From Corvus cornix cornix (Eukaryota; Chordata; Aves; Passeriformes; Corvidae), in NCBI RefSeq assembly GCF_000738735.6, contig NC_046357.1, positions 73,515,248 through 73,579,247 of the forward strand: 64,000 bases of DNA, in the 5' to 3' direction. Below the pieces are notes generated by a model, which did no database searches, was not told the origin of the DNA, and saw only the letters and a program-made list of their open reading frames with translations. Below, piece after piece: positions 35,331 to 47,283 of this stretch (position 1 is its first letter; every line of letters begins with the position of its first letter). The position numbers and the translations under genes were made by a program.

Positions 35331-37039
35331 CCCTTGGTTAACAGCTTATATTCGTCAGCTGACAAAACCCACCATATTCCATCTAGAGAGTACGCAGATT
35401 TACCCCGGTAATTTCCGTACTGTTATAACTGTGTCTACAACTTTCCAGTTTTCTTCAATTTTAACCCCAGTCTTTTTTCCAGAGGTACTTTTCAGGAAAA
35501 AAAATCAGAAACTTGCTTTCAAATTCAGGTATTACATATCCCCTGCCATAAATATTCAAATTAGATTTCAAAATCCCATAGGAAACTTAGGAAACAGCCT
35601 ACTGATATTCCTAGAAGTATACTCCAAATTACATGTATGCTCTTGAAAATTCTGTTCTGTTCTTTTTCAAGGCATGTTTGCAAGAAAAAAAAGCCTATTT
35701 CCCACATGCTAATCCCGAGCTCCACATTGAGTTCTGACATTTGAAATTTGCCATTCTTCTTGTACTTGCTATTTGCATAAATTAACCAGAAGAAAGCAGA
35801 AGTAACATCATACGACTTATGCAACCAGTCAACGCATTCTGAATTATGAATATTTATAGCAACGTCTTTGTGCACTAGACATGAAAGAGAAAATTTCACA
35901 TAGAAATTAATGAATATTTGTGAATAACTCTTAGTGGTGAATTTCACAATCCATTTGCAAACAACATGCAGGAGAAGAAGTAATGAGTGTTAATGAATAT
36001 TAATTAGTGCTCCTTCTTTTGCCTGACATACGCACTCTCTCCCCTATTCAGTTCAGTAAAGAGGTGTAGCTGCACCAGATGGCAAAATTTGGTTCACAAT
36101 ATGGGTACGATTGGTATTCATATTCACATGTGGTCACATTGCAGTGTGCTCTCAAGTACTGTGTTGACAGAGATTGTGTTATATGTTCCGGTTATGGAAA
36201 GAGATGTCAAACTACAGCACCAGTTCATTGTTTGAACATGCAAGACTTGGCTGAGAGATTTTTTGGAAAGGTCGCCCAAACTCTTGGGCACATAAGCCAG
36301 AAGCAGAACTGACCAAACAAGCTTTGAAATAACTTTTGGTTTCACCAGATGCTTTCTGATACATTATCATGAAAACTTTTTAAACTTAGGGGGAAATTTA
36401 AAAACCGATGCTTCTAAAAGCTTGTACACCCTGACTGTTCTATGCAATCAAAGTGGTATCAGCAAACTGTCTCGGCTGGGCAGGTAAAGAAAACAATATG
36501 TAGATCAAAGAATCAAATGAGTGTCTGCAGGCTAAGTTTGAAAACAGTTCAAGCAATGGCAATCCCACGCCTTCCCATAAGAATATATCATCAGTATTTC
36601 CTGCACCACCATCTACAGGTTGCATTTGCCCTGATCTCTTTATAAGCAGAGATTAATGGAAGTTATGAGTGCTGCGTGTCTTTTTACTTTAGATGAGTTT
36701 TCTCTCTGCATTCACACTGAAAACTCTCTGCAACCAAAAGCAGCTGAGGTTAGCTCGTGCTTAACTTCTTCTCTGAGGGTATCCAGAAAGTTTTCTAAAA
36801 TACACACCCACATTTCTAAAGGGGACATTAGTTCACACACTGGAATATTCTGGATGTTAACTAAGAGTGGAGAGTTTAGAGACCTTCTTTTGCTGCAAAA
36901 CAAGGCAGCTAGAGAAGTTACCCACTTTGGACTTCTGCCAGTTTGACACACATGGAAGAATTCCCTGAAGAAACATATCCATCAGTCTTGATGAATTCAA
37001 CACTGGTGAAGATTTTGGTTATATAAAAAAAAGTCTTCT
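35331..37039. other. Unique sequence
   Basis: No gene recognised. Several frames of 77-128 codons occur on both strands but none shows a domain. A 77-codon plus frame at 36079-36312 is cysteine-containing but matches nothing I know. Confidence 0.45.
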
Positions 37040-37726
37040 TGTGCCGGTTTGGGCAAATTTGGAAATATATACTCTGAGAGAAGGTAGGTTACAACCAGCC
37101 CTCCCCCACCAGGTTCAGGAAAAAAATGAATTTTCCTTGAAGGAAAGTGAAAGAGATGAAAGCTATTTATTTAACAAACACACAGAAAAAGGATAATAAT
37201 GCTAAATAATAAAACCTCTCACTGTGGAGAGAAAACCTGGGAAAATTTCAGAGTCCTTCTGTCGGTAGGCTCTCTCCTCCTCCTCAGAGCTGGGATTGGG
37301 TGGGCCCTCCTCCAGGGCCTCCGCCTCAGTGGAAAAAGTCCCGATATGTTCTGATGTTGAAACAGTCCAAAAAAGAAGAAGGGAAAAAACCAACATCTCA
37401 GGAAAACAAAAAGTTCAACTCTCCATCTCCCTCTGGAGAAAAAGAAAGCTGAAAGGTGGTGGAAAGCAAGCAGTGCTTCCTCCCGCTCCTCTCTCTCGCC
37501 GCCGCTGAATGCAGAGAGTGTATCTCTGTGCATCTCTGTGTCCTTGAAAACAAACTGCTTTGAAGAGTTCACTCGTTTTTTTTCCTCTCTCCCCTCTCAG
37601 GCTCAGTTTAAAGGCACAGAAAGGCACAAAATTAATTTCTGGGCATAGAACAGCCATATGGGATACAACGTCATAAAGTCACTCCAAGACACTTGTGTAG
37701 CACTAGAGAAATCCAGAGATAAGAAG
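37040..37726 (-). mobile_element. Solo LTR of an endogenous retrovirus (LTR family A, copy 1)
   Basis: Closely related over about 685 bp to 59783-60459, in the same orientation. On the plus strand both begin TGTGC(C/T)GGTTTGGGCA. On the minus strand, a TTTAAA TATA-like box (37607-37612) is followed by a GAGAGGGGAGAGAGG leader and an AATAAA signal (37166-37171), then about 125 bp of U5 ending in CCGGCACA at 37040. R would be long, over 400 bp. No gag, pol or env is next to it. Its right edge, 37726, is where similarity to copy 2 fades. No target duplication could be assigned. Confidence 0.82.
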
Positions 37727-39141
37727 GTAAATTTTGACTGGCAAGACAAAAAATTCAGCTCTTGGGTCAGCTTGAAAATTATGGTTTTTTCCTTTTAAGT
37801 GATGCTATTACTGACCATTGTGGACCCATCTGGTTACTTGGAGAGGGGAAACATCCTTAGTGTTCATGTCTAACCATGCCAGTAGCACTGTACTTCTCCT
37901 GATCTTTCTCTTCCCTAAATGCATGGTCCCATTCCTCCAAATTCTCACAGGCACTCTTCTTTCCCTGCTATGGGTATGACCAGGGGAAAAGAAGCACCTG
38001 ATCCCTTTAATATCACTCAGATGCAGAGCTGGACATGGTGAGAATTTGACCTGCGCAGAAGATGTTGGTCCCTCAGTTTTTATGCAGCTTCTGGGTTCTG
38101 CAGTGGAGATATCCCCACAGATTTAAGGCTTAAGTTATGTCTCAGGAGTGGTAAAAAGTGAAAGTCATCTGTTTTTAGAGCTGAGACTGAAATTAATAGA
38201 TCATCTGCATCTTTCCTGAGATGTAAAACCTCCCCAGTTTCACTCCAGTTGCCAGGTTGTCACCCTTGAGAACCTGTGAACTAATCATCCTATTTCCATT
38301 CTAGGACAGGTTCAACAACATTAACAAAAAATTCCCTTTAAACAGGCAATCTTCATGTGTAATTTTTTTGTCTATCTAGTTTTATTATAGGATCTTAGAA
38401 GATTTCCCTATTGAATTACAGGAAAAACTCATATTTTTGGAAAGCCTTTGATACTTGTGTGGATAATTCTCACATTCCCCTGTGTCTCCCAGTGAGACGA
38501 TTTTTATCTTAGGAAGGCAGAAGTGGGGAGCAAAGGAATCTCACTGTTTACTTAATCAGATCCTAATCCATTTCCTAACCAAAGAAATTAATTTCCTCTT
38601 CTCACTATCAAAACTAAGAGGATTAACAACACTGTTTACCTTGTGTGCTTGTGGCTGGCTGCACCCTTTTCTGTCAGAAACCATCCCTCCACCACCTCTG
38701 TACCCTGTGTTCTGGTGTCTATGCCACGTCCCTGCTCACATCTGCCTCAGTTTCCCCAGATGACCACTGGGGTTCCTTGGCAGAGCTTCTTCAATGCCTC
38801 GGAGTGGTCAAATACAGGATTGCTTGAATGAAAAGCCCAGGAAATCTGTGTTAAAGGAAAACTTGCACTGCCTGAAATATGGGACACATGCCAGCATTCA
38901 CACAGCCACACTCTTCGCCATTGACAATTAGCAATAATCCCCTAATTAATGATGTCTGTACTGAGGTGAATGGAAGAGTCTTGGTTTCTGACTAGATCTT
39001 GAAGGTCTGATTCTGATCTTTTAAATTACTTTTTAATCTTTTTTTTTTTTTTTAAGCACCTGTGTAGCTGAAAGCAGTACAGGATATGTATCTGTGATTT
39101 CCTTTTGCAGATTTGGTTTTACACGTCTATTCACCAAACTA

Positions 39142-39168
39142 ATTATTATTATTATTATTATTATTATA
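39142..39168. repeat. (ATT)n microsatellite
   Basis: Nine ATT units. Confidence 0.95.
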
Positions 39169-39581
39169 AGAATACACAAAAAACACCACATCACCATGGT
39201 AAAATGCATTTTTACATTTGAGAGTACAAACCCTCATCAAGTTTAGTTTTGCCTAGAACTTCAAATGCTCCTAGTACTTTTTTAAAGTAAGCGTGCCCTT
39301 GCAGCCTTTATATTTCTTAGAATGTTCAGCACCTACTAAGTTACACAATTGCATTTATTTCACTTCATGGATTAGATTCTAACTCATCTTCCAGTGCAGT
39401 ATATAATGAAGTCAAGGTTTGTTTTACCTCTGCAACTAGGTATATTATTCCAACATTAGTACTCACAGAATTAAAGTTCCTCTAGAGATTACTCAACTTT
39501 GTTTTCCTAGTGAATGACTTCCTAATATTTAAATTTTGATGTTGATTCCTTGGTCTCTTAACAGCCATTCTCAATACTATA

Positions 39582-39582
39582 A

Positions 39583-39625
<43 letters not shown>
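39582..39625. repeat. (AT)n microsatellite
   Basis: About 20 AT units with single C and G interruptions. It can fold on itself because AT repeats are self-complementary. Confidence 0.95.
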
Positions 39626-40758
39626 AATGCAGTATTTGAATAAGTATTTAGAAGCTATTAGACTTGCAAAGAAGTACCTCAGATTTTTAGTCCAGCCTAC
39701 TTCAATACAGAAATTTGAACATGAAGATTTCTGCATAATCCCATGTGCTTTGAAACCATGACAGCATGCCCAGCAGGGGAAGCAATGCACTATTTCAGAG
39801 CATTCCTTAAGCAAAGGGAGGTGGTTAAAATATCAGATTTTTCACACCCTCGCTCCAGTTTCAAACACATCCAAAATTATCCATTACACAATATTAACAA
39901 TATTGATTTTCCTGTACAGTTAGCAGGAGAAGAAATTGTACCGGAGCTCTAAAGTTTTCAAAAACATTAAAAGCCAATGTAGAATTCCCAGAGAACTCCT
40001 CTCTATAATTCTACAGGAAACACAGAGTCAACAGTCCACCAGACACACTCCAGAAAGTCCCCTCAACCTGTTGAAGACATTTGTTTTTCCATTTCAGACC
40101 AAGAAACAGGGCTGGTTCTAGAATTCCGGAATGGTCCAAGGAAACTCAGGGACACTCAGCACTGCCAGAGCTGGGCAGTGTCAGAGTTTGTAGAGTGTAA
40201 TTCACATTAAAAACACTGATGAGGCAGACAATTTAGAGTGTAAAACACCCCAGGTATAAAATTCCTGGTTTTCTGACTGATCATCCCTCCGTAGCAATTT
40301 CATTTGCAAAGCACACAGCTCAATTTGCTTATTTAGCAATGTCCTCTGCAGACAGTGATTTATTTACAACTAGTGTAAATGAGATTGTTGACAGATATGT
40401 TGTATAACTTCATCTCAAATACAGTTAAAAATGTGGTTTTAAAATACGTTTAATAATGTATTTTAAAAAGGGGCACCTCAAGGCACTGCCATTTGTGACC
40501 CACAGGGAATACACATATTATATCTTTCTATGCTATTCTTTCATAAACCTCTTGGTACTCTTTATTTCTGTGCATAGAGAGACAATAATTGCAAAAGGCA
40601 GTACTTGTGGAAAGTGATATTTTGCAGAAGTAGGAGCAAAATTTCATTTTTTTCTGGGAAATGCTGTAGCTTCACATTTAGTTCCATATATTGTGATTTT
40701 TGAAAAAGCTTTCCTCTCCTAGAATCAGTATAAAGCCAACACAGCTAAAATTGAATTA

Positions 40759-41114
40759 GGTGTATGTGGATACAATATTGCTGTTAGCAAGAATTTTTCT
40801 TGCATCTTTCTAAGCCCACGAGATACTTTTCTCTCTCACGAATATATTTGCAGAAGTTCTATAAACTCTGAACACCTGAGACCTTGTAGAACTGTGTTTA
40901 TGGTACAGTAGAAAAATATTTTCACAATGGATGTTTAGGATTTTATCCAATCCACCCAGGGGGTGGCTGATCCTTTGTCCAATTAGACTATGAAGAAAAA
41001 GTCTATAAAAGAGTTTGCAAAATAATTAAATAAATCAATCTTGCTGCACAATTCCTTCCTGCTGGATCTTCTCTCCTCTCCTCCCTACGGCTGCGGGATA
41101 CAGTAATAGGTGTA
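40759..41114 (+). mobile_element. Solo LTR (LTR family B, copy 2) with 6-bp target duplication
   Basis: The LTR runs 40765-41108 and is flanked by the direct repeat GGTGTA at 40759-40764 and 41109-41114. It starts TGTGGATACAAT. The TATA box TATAAAA is at 41004-41010 and AATAAA at 41029-41034. It matches the reverse complement of 16428-16770 from the TGTGGATACAA start through GCTAGC/GTTAGC, the TTTCTCTCTCAC block and the TATA region to GTAATA. A 6-bp duplication fits class II (alpha- or beta-like) avian ERVs. The duplication directly flanks one LTR, so this is a solo LTR left by LTR-LTR recombination. Confidence 0.88.
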
Positions 41115-41489
41115 CCTTCTTCCCCGTGTTATAAAAGACTTAAAAATAAAAGATAGGTTCCTATCAGTTGTGAACCCTGACACAAATTATCTAACAGAAA
41201 ATGAAAATATAAAAGTAGTGCAATGTCCTATTGACTGACCCATTGAATAAGTGTAACTCAACCAAAGATTTATGTAAAAAGAATTTTATTGTTACACCAA
41301 ATCGTGTATCTTCAAAAAGAATTTGAGTTTATAGTTCACACTTATTAAAAGAGAAGAAGAGCAAATTCAAGTCAGATATAAGCTAGGCATCCTTTGGATT
41401 GGGTGAGGGCTTTGAATTTTCTTCAAGAATTTTAGAGAAAAAAAATTGCTGCCATTGGAATTCCTTTCTGGTTTGTTTTATCTTAAGAG
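41115..41489. other. Unique sequence
   Basis: AT-rich; nothing recognised. Confidence 0.4.
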
Positions 41490-41575
41490 ACCTGGCAGGG
41501 CCAGGAGTTGGACTGGATGATCTGTGTGAGTCCCTTCCAACTCAGAATATTGTGTGATTCTGTGACTCTCTGTGA
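41490..41575 (+). mobile_element. Short CR1 LINE 3' terminus
   Basis: Only the last 85 bp or so of a CR1: GGACTGGATGATC, then GTCCCTTCCAACTC, ending in GTGATTCTGTGA with extra TCTGTGA repeats. A strongly 5'-truncated insertion. Confidence 0.88.
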
Positions 41576-42629
41576 AGATATTTATAACATTTCTCAATGC
41601 ATTTTTAGAAAAAATATCAGCGACTTGTATGCGTAAGTCATATTTAATGAAATTACATTTGCACTGTGAAAATAAACTTTAATCAGTTGCCACCCCTGTA
41701 ATTTGCTCTTGCTTCCTCACGTTCTTCCCTAAGCTTTTCTAGTTAGGTGTCCTCTACAAAGAGAAGAAAAAAATACTATATTTAAAAATGAAATCAGTGT
41801 TGGTAGATTACATTACCACTGAACACTCAGTTTCTACAGACGATCTTTCAAGATCATTCAGGTTTTTTCAGCTTATCAGAAATATTATGGGGAGAAGTTC
41901 ATGTGAACAATGAGTGCATGCCTGTGTAACACACAATCCCTGCTACCTAAGCCTGCACTCATTTTGGAGCCCTTTTAGTATTTCCCCCCAAATTCAATCC
42001 TTAGCACTTATGCATTTGCAGTCAATAAATTTCAAACATTTATCACATTGACTGGAGGATTCAGAGCACTGAGGTTCCAATTTGTTTTCTGCTGAGCCAA
42101 GGATTTCTATAAAACAAGAGCTTGCAGAACTCTTCAGTGCAGTGTTAATCTTTCACACAAATAAGGACTCAAAACTGAACCAACATCTGAATTTTGAGAC
42201 AGTTTTAAGAGTCTCCCATCAAAAATGGAAAAAAAAATATTAGTCCTTGTCAGGAACGACACACATTTTCTTGGGCAGGTATTTATATTGTTTGAAAGAA
42301 ATCTTGAATGTGAGATTACTTGTGTGCCTGCAAACACCCTGTGGTAGCATTTTCAAAAGGCTATTAAAATTCATAGAAATATCAGATTTATGTATCTTCT
42401 AGCTGTTTCAGCTTATAGAAAGGATCACAGGGCTATTTATTTTGAAGCTCTTTGGGCTGTTTCTTTGGGTCAGGGTTCTAGAATTCTTCTTTTTGACTCT
42501 TGTCGCCAGTTCCCAAAAACACCCTTAAGATGAATGTCCTGCAACCCTTCCTCCCCCATCAACAAGTTCTTTCTTGAGTTTTGCTAAGAAAAACAAAATA
42601 ATTCCCAGATCTCCCATTTCAGGCTCAGA

Positions 42630-42840
42630 ACTGAGCCCTTCTGTTGCCTGATTGTCTCTCTCTCTCCCTAGGGGTGGCAGAGATGTTCTTTATCTCCATC
42701 TTTACAGACAATACACCTGTCAGCTACACTAATTCTGTCTCTGAAGGTCGCAATTAATTACCAGCTTATAACTGTAATGAACATTTAACACTGCACTGGC
42801 AAACATTAAAATGGTGTGAGGAGAGGAGAACACAAAGATA
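42630..42840. promoter_or_regulatory. Candidate non-coding regulatory block
   Basis: A repeat-free stretch with overlapping E-box CACCTG (42714-42719) and TALE-type CTGTCA (42717-42722), and a homeodomain-type cluster CAATTAATTA at 42751-42760. It resembles vertebrate developmental enhancers in texture. This is inference; conservation was not tested. Confidence 0.22.
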
Positions 42841-43215
42841 TCTTCAAGCACAGCAACAGATTTTAAGAAAAGCCCCAACACTTCTAGATTCCAAAAATGT
42901 TGGAAACTGCCCAGGAAAGAGAAGAAAATTCATAAATGGAGTAAGATAATTTTGATAAGTCAGAATAATGTTTTTTTGTGTGGGAACCAATAGTGCACAG
43001 TTACATTTATACCACAGGGAAACATCTTTTCAGTTCAGAACTGATCATGGTTTGTTGTAGGGGATTCCCCTAATCTTTCATTCATTCATAAAATAGAAGT
43101 CCCACACCTCTCTTTCCTATAAACTCTGAATTGGAAAGAGAGGCAAACATTTGCCTAAGGAATGGGGTGTTCAGTGTTTGAGAAGAATGTAAATTGTTCT
43201 CCTTTCATACATTCC

Positions 43216-43232
43216 CATTACTTGAAGTAATG
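43216..43232. repeat. 17-bp perfect palindrome with one central base
   Basis: CATTACTT and AAGTAATG flank a single G. Each arm has a homeodomain-type TAAT core. Confidence 0.8.
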
Positions 43233-43635
43233 AAATGATAGAAAGAACTACTATTTACAGAGACAGAGTCATTAAAATGAAAAATTATGAAAATGTGATT
43301 GCACTGGGGTTGTAAATATTTTGATTGCCTCATGCAATTAATTAACACTTCATTTTAGCCAGTATTTTGAAGTGGATTATGTTCCTGTGTCCTGGTCTCT
43401 TAGAATGATAAAGAGATCTGGATAATCTAACTTGTGGAAAGTACTAGTGGCTTCTGATTAGTCTAGAAACTGGAATAAATTCAAACAGTTCATTTTTTCA
43501 GTGTGAAGAAGCTATCATTTCCTAAACAGTATTGTTTATGCCCAGAAAAACATCAGACTGGACACATGAATATGCTGTAAAAATGACAACTGCAGGAAAA
43601 ATTTAATTTAAAAACTGGTAGAAGGCATGCAGCGT

Positions 43636-43661
43636 GTATATATATATATATATATATATAG
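43636..43661. repeat. (TA)n microsatellite
   Basis: About 13 TA units. Confidence 0.95.
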
Positions 43662-44028
43662 ATAAATTTAAAAAACAAGGGAGAATGCTTATCAGTGATA
43701 TTACTATTTAACAACACAAAGGAAACAAGCACTTTCAGATATCACCTGAACGAAATATGTTCTAAAATCTATTAAAAAGCTTCAAGGGAGAGAAGTTAAA
43801 TCTCATAAATAACATTTTTTCCCTGATCGGATGCTTGTTTTGTCAGAAATTTATTTTCTTTCACTTAAGATTATTTCCAGACTATCAGGAATTACAATAT
43901 TTAAATGAATAAAGGGATGTCTTCATTATCACCTTCTATTCAGCTGCTGACATGGTAATAAAACAAACATATTCCTTCACCCCGTTAAGAAGCACTGAAT
44001 AATCCCGTGAGTGAGTGTGAAGAACAAA

Positions 44029-44061
44029 TTACCTCAGTGCCACAATTGTTCAGTGAGGTAA
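44029..44061. repeat. Nested inverted repeat
   Basis: TTACCTCA (44029-44036) and TGAGGTAA (44054-44061) are exact inverted copies, and between them lies a second palindrome, ACAATTGT (44042-44049). The right arm shares TGAGGTA with let-7, but the following bases do not match let-7 and the arms are too short for a precursor. Confidence 0.7.
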
Positions 44062-45719
44062 ATAGTCAGTGTGCTCCACTTGGCCACAACATATTTGATA
44101 CAGTATGGCAAAAATTATATAATATTTAATTTTCTGATATCTATAGAGGAAATAGAAAACACACCAGAAAAAAAACCCCATCCCTGTCCAAGTCCAGTAC
44201 TCTTACCAGCTTCTTTTGGATGTTCCATGCTTGGCAGGTGCAACATTTAATGTCAGAAGTACTTATGTAAAGGTAGCTGATCCCACATGAGGTTCCTTGT
44301 CTTGCTTTAATGGTCTGTGTTAGAATGAGTCGTGTTCACTCCTCCCATGCTGGTCTGGTCTTCTTTGTGTTGAGATAAAGCCAGGTTCACTGGAAAAGCT
44401 CTGCTCAGCCATGTCCTATGTTATTCCCTGAGCTTCACAGGTACATTGTCCTTGTCCACCCTGAAACTTCTTCCATTTTAGGGATTCCACTGGTTGGACT
44501 TCTGATAGTCACAATCTAGAAATGGCATTGACAAATTTTCTTTTTTTATTTATTTTTAATTTTTTTTTTGTTTGCGAATAGGATCTCCTAGTTTAACTAG
44601 AGGAAAACCGTGAGCTTTTAATGGTGCCAGATCTTATCAAGAGCCTGTAGACTTTCTGTCACTTTGTTTAAGAAAAGTTTAAACAGTATCTGTTAAGAAA
44701 ATTTTCTGGCTTATGACAGGTATCACAATTTTTGGTTTTGTTTCTTTAACTGAAGTGTCTTCGAAGTTCAATCAAAACTCTGAAACTTAATAGAAGAAGT
44801 TCACTCTTCATTTCTAAGATAGTTTTGGCTGGTTTCTGCAAGCCGCTGCACTTTATTGATGTTTTTCCATTTTCTACCATAATTGACCTTTCTTGTGCTG
44901 ATTGAAGAAAAGTACCTTAAGCTGATACACATAAAAGGTTATGACTAGCAAAAAAAAAAAAAAAAGAAGGTTGACCATCTCAGCCCAACAAGTGTTAAAA
45001 AAACCCCCTGACTGTAGAACAGTTTCTTTCTGTTCATTTCACTCCGATAATACAGGAAGGAAGACAGGGATCAAAGATACAGATACAGGATTCTCTCGTT
45101 CACCTTTTGATCCTTCTCTTCATAGCGTGAGACCTCACAGAAGCAGCAATATCTTTTCAGAGAATGCAGCAGGGAAAGAGGTTTAACACTGTTTAAACCA
45201 TTTCCCCCAGGGACTGAATTAGGTACTCTGTCTGCTAAACGGCCCTATCAGCCCAGGTACATGAGCACATCCTGTTCCATTTCTCTCTGTGACGCTGCCA
45301 GCTTGCTGATAGAGATATGTTACGTCCTTCAGTATTTCCCATAGAAAAATAAAGCCTCTTTTGTAAACCAGCAGTGGGTATGCATCATGTATTTCATTTT
45401 TCTACAGGTGAAGGAAGTTTCTCTCTCTGTCTTTCACAGACTGATTTTGTTCATATTCTCATCTTCTGTACAATCACGTTGTCAGGTTTCCTGGTAATGA
45501 GTAGACAGCTCTATTCCTTTCACTTGAGGTTGTGGAAAAAAAAAAAAAAAAAGAGGAAATTCAGATTAGAAACATAAATATCAAATATTATAATCTCAGT
45601 GATGTCTCTAAAAAATGTTCACTGTTCATAAATGGACAATGAGAGTAATTCACAAAAATATGGAAGGCAGATAGGAAAAAAATGAAACATTCCAATTCAT
45701 TTTGGCACAACCCAAAATC

Positions 45720-45805
45720 AATCACACAATGGTTTTGATTGGATGGAGCCTTAAAGATCATCTGGTTCCATCCCTTGCTGTGGGCAGAGATACCTTCCAC
45801 TGTAA
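45720..45805 (-). mobile_element. Short CR1 LINE 3' terminus
   Basis: Complement of the CR1 end: ATCACACAATGG, GGAGCCTTAAAGATCATC, then GGGCAGAGATACCTTCC. Strongly truncated and moderately diverged. Confidence 0.85.
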
Positions 45806-46477
45806 ACACTGTAAATACCTACTCTTCTACGCAATAAATCCAAAGGTGTTAATAAAGAAACAAAACTGAATTGAGACTGATTTTGTCAATATCCAACCTG
45901 CTTTTGATGCTGTGAAGAGAAACATTTGGCAAAACCAAGAGAATTCCTCAGCAGAATTCACTATGGATAGAAAAATTTAGACATTTCTTATTCATTATAA
46001 GAAGTCTAGAGAAAAATGGGTTTCTATTAAAGCATTGGTAAATAATTTTATAAAAAACCTTGAAATTAATCAGCACAGAATCTGGATAGTCCTAGTTTAT
46101 CTACTCTAAAAACTATTTCCATGTGGAGGAAGCATCTTTGGCCCACAATTCTATAAAAGTGTATAAAATTTAATATTCCCCCTGCAGAAATGTGTCAGTG
46201 TAAAAACACAAATTTGTTTTTCTATGTAATTCTATAAGTCTTAAGACTCATTGGCATGTATCAGGGCAAAAACCTACCTGACATGCTAGCATTACAAAAT
46301 CAAGACCTTGGGTTCAAACCCTTGGGTTCAAACCCTTGCCAACAAGCAGTATGCTCATAAAATATTATCACATTGCCTTGTCAAGGCACCAGAAATTTTA
46401 ATATTCACTCATCTGAAGGAAAATGCTCATCTAACCAACACTTTATTCAAGTCTTATTGGGCTGAAGACAGACAACC
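45806..46477. other. Unique sequence
   Basis: AT-rich with no recognised gene; it contains a small tandem duplication listed separately. Confidence 0.4.
46306..46333. repeat. 14-bp tandem duplication
   Basis: Two exact copies of CCTTGGGTTCAAAC followed by a partial third. GGGTTCAAACCC resembles a tRNA B-box, but there is no tRNA fold around it. Confidence 0.85.
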
Positions 46478-46626
46478 AGAAACTTGGGCCTGTTCAGCCT
46501 TGAGAGGAGACACAGCTGAGAGGAGGCCTCATCCCTTCTCTGGCATGGCCCTGCTGGAGCAGGGATGTAGGACCACATAATCCACTGGGGCCCCTTCCAG
46601 CCTGATGTGTTCTGAGATTCTGTGAT
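46478..46626 (+). mobile_element. CR1 LINE 3' fragment
   Basis: Starts in the CR1 ORF2 LGLFSLE-like region (CTTGGGCCTGTTCAGCC), passes through GCTGAGAGGAGGCCTCATC, then jumps to the 3' end GGGGCCCCTTCCAGCC and GAGATTCTGTGATT. It is shorter than expected between these points, so it has an internal deletion. Confidence 0.85.
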
Positions 46627-47002
46627 TAAAATATATGTTTTTAAATTTTTATTTAGAAGAAAACTAATGCACAAACCAATTGTGAACTTCTACATCCTTA
46701 ATTAATGTGATGATAAGGAGCATCAGTACCACAACAGTACATTGACATGTTTCAGTAGTTGTTATTCTATAAAGACACCCTATACTGCATTTTGGGGGTC
46801 ACAGGAATAGTTTTATTGTTGTAGAGTTCCCTGTGAATTCTTTTACTAAATGGTGCCATGGATTAAAATTTAAACCTGAAGAGCTTTATAGACTGGAGTC
46901 GTTTGCCATCATCCAGGTCAGATTGTTATTAAACTCCTGCTGTTTCTGCTGCCTAGTGCTGTTCAAGTATGAAGGCCTACATTGTTTTTCACAAGAGCAT
47001 AG
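46627..47002. other. Unique sequence
   Basis: Nothing recognised between two CR1 pieces. Confidence 0.4.
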
Positions 47003-47283
47003 AGTGACTGGACAAGGGAGAATGATTTCAAACTGCCAGAGGGCAGGGCTGGATGGGAGATTGGGAAGGAATTGTTCCCTGGCAGGGTGGGCAGGCCCTG
47101 GCACAGGGTGCCCAGAGCAGCTGGGGCTGCCCCTGGATCCCTGGCAGTGTCCAAGGCCAGGCTGGACATTGGGGCTTGGAGCAGCCTGGGACAGTGGCAG
47201 GTGTCCCTGCCATGGCAGAGGTGGGATGGGATGGGCTTTAAGGTGCCTTTCAACCCAAGCCATTTCAGGCTTCTATAATTTTT
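47003..47283 (+). mobile_element. CR1 LINE 3' fragment, young type
   Basis: GC-rich CR1 tail in plus orientation. The block around 47050-47220 is the reverse complement of the tail at 3.5 kb and 50.2 kb with few differences. It ends in TTAAGGTGCCTTTCAACCC and TTCTATAATTTT. The 5' end lies just after the ORF2 region. Confidence 0.92.

Larger units (their letters stand above)
37727..40758. other. Unique AT-rich sequence, about 3 kb
   Basis: No gene recognised. Two microsatellites are listed separately. The stretch near 38480-38830 has frames in all three plus readings, all without domains. Confidence 0.45.
41576..45719. other. Unique AT-rich sequence, about 4.1 kb
   Basis: No gene or transposon recognised. 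It carries a candidate regulatory block, two palindromes and an AT microsatellite, listed separately. A-runs occur at 44950-44965 and 45538-45553. Confidence 0.45.

Noticed and set aside
36079..36312. Cysteine-containing 77-codon plus frame as a small secreted protein
   Set aside because: No signal peptide, no recognisable family, and a minus-strand frame of similar length overlaps it.
36656..36946. QNKAARE stretch in a 96-codon plus frame, as in LINE reverse transcriptases
   Set aside because: Only about eight residues match, and the sequence on either side does not follow any LINE family.
16428..41108. One large element bounded by the two LTR B copies
   Set aside because: The copies are inverted, and copy 2 has its own target duplication on both sides.
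44029..44061. let-7-like seed TGAGGTA
   Set aside because: The match stops after the seed and there is no precursor-length hairpin.
46290..46340. GGGTTCAAACCC as a tRNA or tRNA-derived SINE B-box
   Set aside because: No A-box at the right spacing and no cloverleaf; a plain 14-bp duplication explains it.
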